From Gracilaria gracilis (Eukaryota; Rhodophyta; Florideophyceae; Gracilariales; Gracilariaceae): a stretch of DNA of 64,000 bases. The DNA lies in contig JARGSG010000224.1 of the NCBI GenBank assembly GCA_030374805.1, positions 1-64,000 of the forward strand. Reading direction: 5' to 3'. The translations under genes and the position numbers were made by a program. The notes beneath the pieces are model-generated. The model saw nothing but the letters and a program-made list of their open reading frames with translations, did not search any database and was not told where the DNA came from. This document shows positions 60,349 to 64,000 of this stretch, one piece after another (the first letter of the stretch is position 1; each line of letters opens with the position of its first letter).

Positions 60349-62785
60349 ATGCGTCCGCACGCTGCTCTGCTCGTCTTCGCGCTCGCCGCCGCGCTCACCA
60401 TGTCGGCGCGCGTGTTCCCTCCCTCCACCCTTCTCGCCCCGCCGCGCCTGCGCACCTTTGCCAGACAAGCCACGGAAGCAGATCTCAACCGCGTGCCGCC
60501 TGACTTCAACGTCAACTCGGGCGGCCCCGCCGTCGGCCGTTTCGTCTCCGACGACCCTGCGTGGCTCGTTGGCAACACCGAAACCTTCGTGCTGCCCGAC
60601 GCCGTTATTGGCGGCGCCGAGCCACAAAATCTCCCCATGTATCGTTCGCACCGTTTCGGAGTCGACTCTACTACCTGGGGCTACGACATTCCCGTCGCAC
60701 AGCCCGGTACCTACGGCTGTACCGTGCACTTTGCAGAGACCGATGCCGCCTCGTTTGCCCCCGGTTCTCGCGTCTTCGATCTCTTCATGTCCACCACGCA
60801 GGGCAAGCCTACTGTCTTCTCGGACATTGACATCATCGCCGAGTTGGCAGGTGCTCAATTCACCGTGCTCACAAAGACTGCCCCCTCCCTCGTCATCACG
60901 GGCATTCTGTCCATTCGCGTCGTGCCAAAGGCTGGCAACGCCATCATCTCTGGTATCACCTGCGAGCGACTCAGCGATCTGCCATCCGATGTTGAGCCGG
61001 ACATGGACCAGTCCCCGCTCCTTCCCACTGAGGCGCTTGTGCCTACCACGCCTGAGCTCATCTTCGCCGACACTGCCGTCGACGTCAACTGCGGTGGTCC
61101 GGCTGTGGGGCGCTTCGTCGAGGAGGATTTCTCCTGGATTCGCGGCTCTACTTCATTGTTCGATGGTCCGGAAGGCATTGTTGTCGGAGGCGCCGAGGCG
61201 CAGAATGCACCCGCGCTCATTTCTCACCGATACGGCTGGGATGCTTCCGAATGGGGATACACCATCCCCGTGGACAGTCCAGGCATCTATGATTGTTCGC
61301 TGCACTTTGCCGAAACCGACGCCGCGTCCTTTGCTGTTGGTGCGCGCGTTTTCGATGTTACTGTCAACGGCGTCACGCTTTCCGATCTTGATGTGTATGC
61401 TGAAACCGGTCAAGCCGAGTTCACGTCTGTGGTGAAGACCTTTTCCGATCTAACTATCACTGATTCCATCATTATCGATCTCAAGCCCAAGGCGGGCAAC
61501 GCTTTTGTTGCCGCCATCACTTGCTCTAAGACTGGCAACCTGCCATCCGCTATCGCGCCGCAAGCTTCGAGTACTCCCGATTCTGTCGGTCCGCAGGAAA
61601 CCGTCACTCCACCGAGCATGGGCCGCGAAACTCTCGAAGATGGCACTGTGGAACCCATCAGCCCTGACGTGACCGAGCCTCAAATTCTCGTTCCTCAGGA
61701 CGACGACTCTGATGCTGCTGCTACCGAAGATGGCAATACCGCCAACGAGGCTGTAGACATCGAGACGCCAGACGTCGCGACGCCGGACGCTGATTCGACT
61801 GACGTCGCCACGCCGGACGGCGATTCGACTGACGTCGACTCGCCGAGCGAGACCGAAATGGCTACAGGCGTGCCGCCGGCTGCAACTGTCACCAGCTCCG
61901 GGCGAGCCTGATGAGACAGAGGTACCGGCGGAAAGTCCTCAACCTGAAGCGAGCATCCAAGTTCAGCCGCCGGAGACTGTTACGCCGAGCTTGGAGCCGT
62001 CTCCGGCAGTTGAACCAACACCTTCAAGCTCACCTGAAGCCGCCACTGATTTGCTCGAGTCATTGATTGAACCAGCTCTTCAATCAGAGGGTTCAGAACT
62101 GCTAGTCACATTTACTCTTGGCGTTTCGATTGCAGACGGAAACCCTTTGACACGAGAGATTACAAACGCAATCAAAGAGGTTAGCAGAGAAAGTATTGAT
62201 GGAGAGTTGGAATTGGCTGTTACCGATGTCCGAGAAGAGGCCATCAACACGCGTCAGTCTAACCCTGCTTCGGAATATACCATGGATCTCCAGGTTCTGT
62301 ACGAAGCGGACCAAGACAGTGAGCGTTCGCGAGATCAGTTTTCGCAGTTTGTCAATGATGGAGACATGAATGAAGAGCTGAGGGATGACGGATTTGAAGG
62401 CGTGAATGTCTCTCTTTCACAGGAGACTAGAGGTGTAGCGGCAGCTGAAACAGCTTCGTTAACTCAAACATCGACTATTGTCGGTGTCATAGTTGGCTGC
62501 GTTCTGTTCTTAATGGTGATGGTGGCAATTGTAGCCTTTTATGTCATGCGACGCAATCGCAGTGAGGCCGACGACTTCGACGCACCTCCCCCCACCATGA
62601 CCGAGTCTGAAATGTCATCTGTTGTGGAAAGGACGGAGACTGCTGCCTCCATTGAATATTTGGATGATGATTCAACGTTCACAGCCGCTACGAGCCGTGC
62701 GGGAGACAACCCAGACCAGATGGCTTATGTGAAGGATGCCTTTGGTCGTGGCACAGATGGTGCTCATGGAACAACCTCTCTTTGA
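60349..62785 (+). CDS. type I membrane protein with two malectin domains (frame interrupted by one extra G)
   Basis: Malectin domains bind carbohydrates. The frame from ATG 60349 has a signal peptide (MRPHAALLVFALAAALTMSA). Two tandem malectin-like domains start near residues 53 and 244, with the repeated motifs GGPAVGRFV, YDIPVAQPG or YTIPVDSPG, LHFAETDAASF and PKAGNA. A Thr/Pro/Asp-rich stalk follows. The frame stops at 61909-61911. Skipping one G in 61900-61902 moves into a frame that continues to 62785. That part adds more stalk, a globular part (about 62085-62440), a TM helix (VGVIVGCVLFLMVMVAIVAF) and a cytoplasmic tail. I read this as one gene with a one-base error or mutation; no good intron borders are visible there. 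Confidence 0.8.
61771..61845 (+). repeat. 30-bp tandem repeat in the malectin-protein stalk
   Basis: Two full units (61771-61800, 61801-61830) and a partial one encode DVATPDADST, DVATPDGDST, DVDSP. Length variation of the stalk is likely. Confidence 0.85.
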
Positions 62786-63133
62786 ACTCAGAACTTGCTC
62801 ATGTCCTGACGCCGTCAGGACTATTCTACTTGTGCTGCTGTCTTCTTTTTTTGTTTTAACTGTAAAGGATCCGTATCTTACTTGAGCCCGTCGAAGAATC
62901 GATTGTCGGGGGCTTTGACGAGGGCAAACCAATAAATTGTAATCCAACGATATGTCTTGGATGTCTTGTTTACTTTCTTCCCAGAATACCAAAATGCTTT
63001 TGTGTCCAAAAAAAATGGTTACATGATCAACATAGCGAGAAAAAAGCGTCTGAGAGATAAACCATGGGATAATGCTGACGAGTGGTTTCTCTCGCTTCCT
63101 TTGTTAGTCTACTATTCAATGTTTCTGAGCGAT
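62786..63133. other. 3' intergenic between two convergent membrane-protein genes
   Basis: No gene recognised. Confidence 0.4.
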
Positions 63134-64000
63134 TTACTCAAGTATTTCCACACGACTTTCTCGTTCAGCCGCGGCAGCTTGTTCGGCCCGCCAATCCAAA
63201 AGTCTTGATTGATTCCGTAGCATTGTTGCACCACGGGGATTAACCGGAGCTCCGGTCTGGAAGCGACTAGGCGTTGAGTCCGTTGTAGTCATCGAGTGAA
63301 AGGACGTAAGAGTGGGAGGTGCAAGTTCTTCTCCGTCGATTGTATGTCTTGGAGAGTTTGCCGATCGTTTCGCCAACACGAATGCAGCTACACACACAGC
63401 GACAACCGCCACAAACCCGAGGCCTGTGCCCAGAATTAGCCATATGTTTCTCTTACGGTTGCTTCCTGTGGCATTGGTCGTTGATTCAGATGCCAGTGGC
63501 TCAGCTCCTGTGGCCGCGTTTTCGTTCGATGTAGGTTGTCCCTCTGCGCTGACTGCTCCGATATCTTCGATTGTGACCCTTGGTTTGTCTTGAACATCGC
63601 GTTGTATTTCATTAAAGACAGAGACAGAGATGTCGTCAGTTGCAAGAGCGGAACGCAGAAATGATTCGAGTCCGCCAGTGAAAATTTGCTCCTGCAAGCG
63701 CTTCACATCACCGTTAAGATCGACGCTCGATAGCACGCCCTGGTACTTGAGAGCCCATACAAAGAATGTTGTGCCTCTTTCTTTGATCTCTTCGGCAGCG
63801 GACACGAAAACCGGCTTCCAGTTTTCAGAAGCGGTCCCTGTCTCACTTCCTAGATATTCTCGGACAAATGTGTCGAAGTCCTGAGATACAGTTGTAACAG
63901 ACGTGCTCCTCACCGATATATCAATCTCAACTCGGGACGCTTCGCTTTGCGGTGTGGTGTCAACCGCGAGAAGTGCAACTGCCTCAGGAGACACCTCCGT
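63134..64000 (-). CDS. type I membrane protein, C-terminal part (5' end beyond the window)
   Basis: The frame is open to the right edge, so the true start is outside. The visible part has an extracellular globular region of about 145 residues (VEIDISVRS, FDTFVREYLGSETG, GGLESFLRSALATDD). A Ser/Thr/Asn linker and a TM helix follow (WLILGTGLGFVAVVAVCVAA). The cytoplasmic tail has GEELAPPTLTSFHSM, similar to DAPPPTMTESEMSSV in the facing malectin protein at the same distance from the membrane. The shared layout suggests a related gene whose malectin domains may lie off-window. Function unknown. Confidence 0.7.
   Translation of the reverse strand, partial: TEVSPEAVALLAVDTTPQSEASRVEIDISVRSTSVTTVSQDFDTFVREYLGSETGTASENWKPVFVSAAEEIKERGTTFFVWALKYQGVLSSVDLNGDVKRLQEQIFTGGLESFLRSALATDDISVSVFNEIQRDVQDKPRVTIEDIGAVSAEGQPTSNENAATGAEPLASESTTNATGSNRKRNIWLILGTGLGFVAVVAVCVAAFVLAKRSANSPRHTIDGEELAPPTLTSFHSMTTTDSTPSRFQTGAPVNPRGATMLRNQSRLLDWRAEQAAAAERESRVEILE

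Noticed and set aside
59967..60638. Gly/Arg-rich 223-aa minus-strand frame
   Set aside because: It is complementary to the C/T-rich leader; composition alone explains it.
61860..61990. An intron joining the two malectin-gene frames
   Set aside because: No GT-AG pair of plausible length gives a sensible join; a one-base slip does.
10827..63000. A cell-wall gene cluster (LPMO-like, GT, FkbM-like, malectin)
   Set aside because: The genes are spread over 50 kb among unrelated housekeeping genes, so clustering is not supported.
1..64000. CRISPR array, bacterial operons or phage genes
   Set aside because: Spliced genes, eukaryotic factors and the absence of regularly spaced repeats rule this out.

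Overview
The window looks like nuclear DNA of a red alga, most likely a florideophyte such as Chondrus (inference). The best evidence is a nucleus-encoded phycobilisome linker gene with a transit-peptide-like leader at 13.2-14.1 kb. It sits among ordinary eukaryotic genes: a spliced tRNA-rich neighbourhood, RPL11, TFIIF-alpha, the SUMO E1 subunit UBA2 and UCH37. Genes are compact and mostly intronless, alternate in strand, and often lie tail to tail within about 100 bp. Where introns occur they are about 80-125 bp, GT-AG. I resolved introns in five genes by joining frames across splice sites.

Layout. 1-5.4 kb: minus-strand Ty3/gypsy LTR retrotransposon (gag, protease, RT, RNase H; integrase off the left edge) whose pol is broken only by one-base insertions. 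5.5-7.0 kb: decayed DUF7869-type transposon-associated gene and empty sequence. 7.0-16.2 kb: small orphan ORF, GARP/G2-like transcription factor, guanine deaminase, FkbM-like membrane protein, small one-TM protein, phycobilisome linker, tRNA-Pro, plastid-type FAD oxidoreductase. 16.3-27.3 kb: LPMO-like secreted protein, P5C reductase, tRNA-Thr, PurF, mahogunin-like RING ligase, YebC/TACO1 factor, then a gene-poor stretch. 27.3-40 kb: LRR protein, UBA2, lysyl-tRNA synthetase, PPR-EngB fusion GTPase, RPL11, TFIIF-alpha. 40-53 kb: MORC-like CW protein, plastid-type 6-phosphogluconate dehydrogenase, four-exon ABHD13/Bem46 hydrolase, UCH37, a small plastid-type basic protein, a proline-rich coiled-coil protein. 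53.9-64 kb: chondroitin-synthase-like Golgi glycosyltransferase, ALDH22-type dehydrogenase, NDUFAF5, two-malectin type I membrane protein and a facing, probably related membrane protein cut by the right edge.

Most genes are housekeeping (translation, purine, proline and pentose-phosphate metabolism, ubiquitin/SUMO, complex I assembly). Several bear on the cell surface or extracellular matrix: the LPMO-like protein, the Golgi glycosyltransferase, the FkbM-like protein and the malectin pair. They are not clustered, so no joint operon-like system is implied. The most novel candidates are the LPMO-like protein (its N-terminal copper-ligand histidine is supplied by a separate exon), the MORC-like protein with erased ATPase motifs, the PPR-EngB fusion, and the insertion-only damage of the retroelement.
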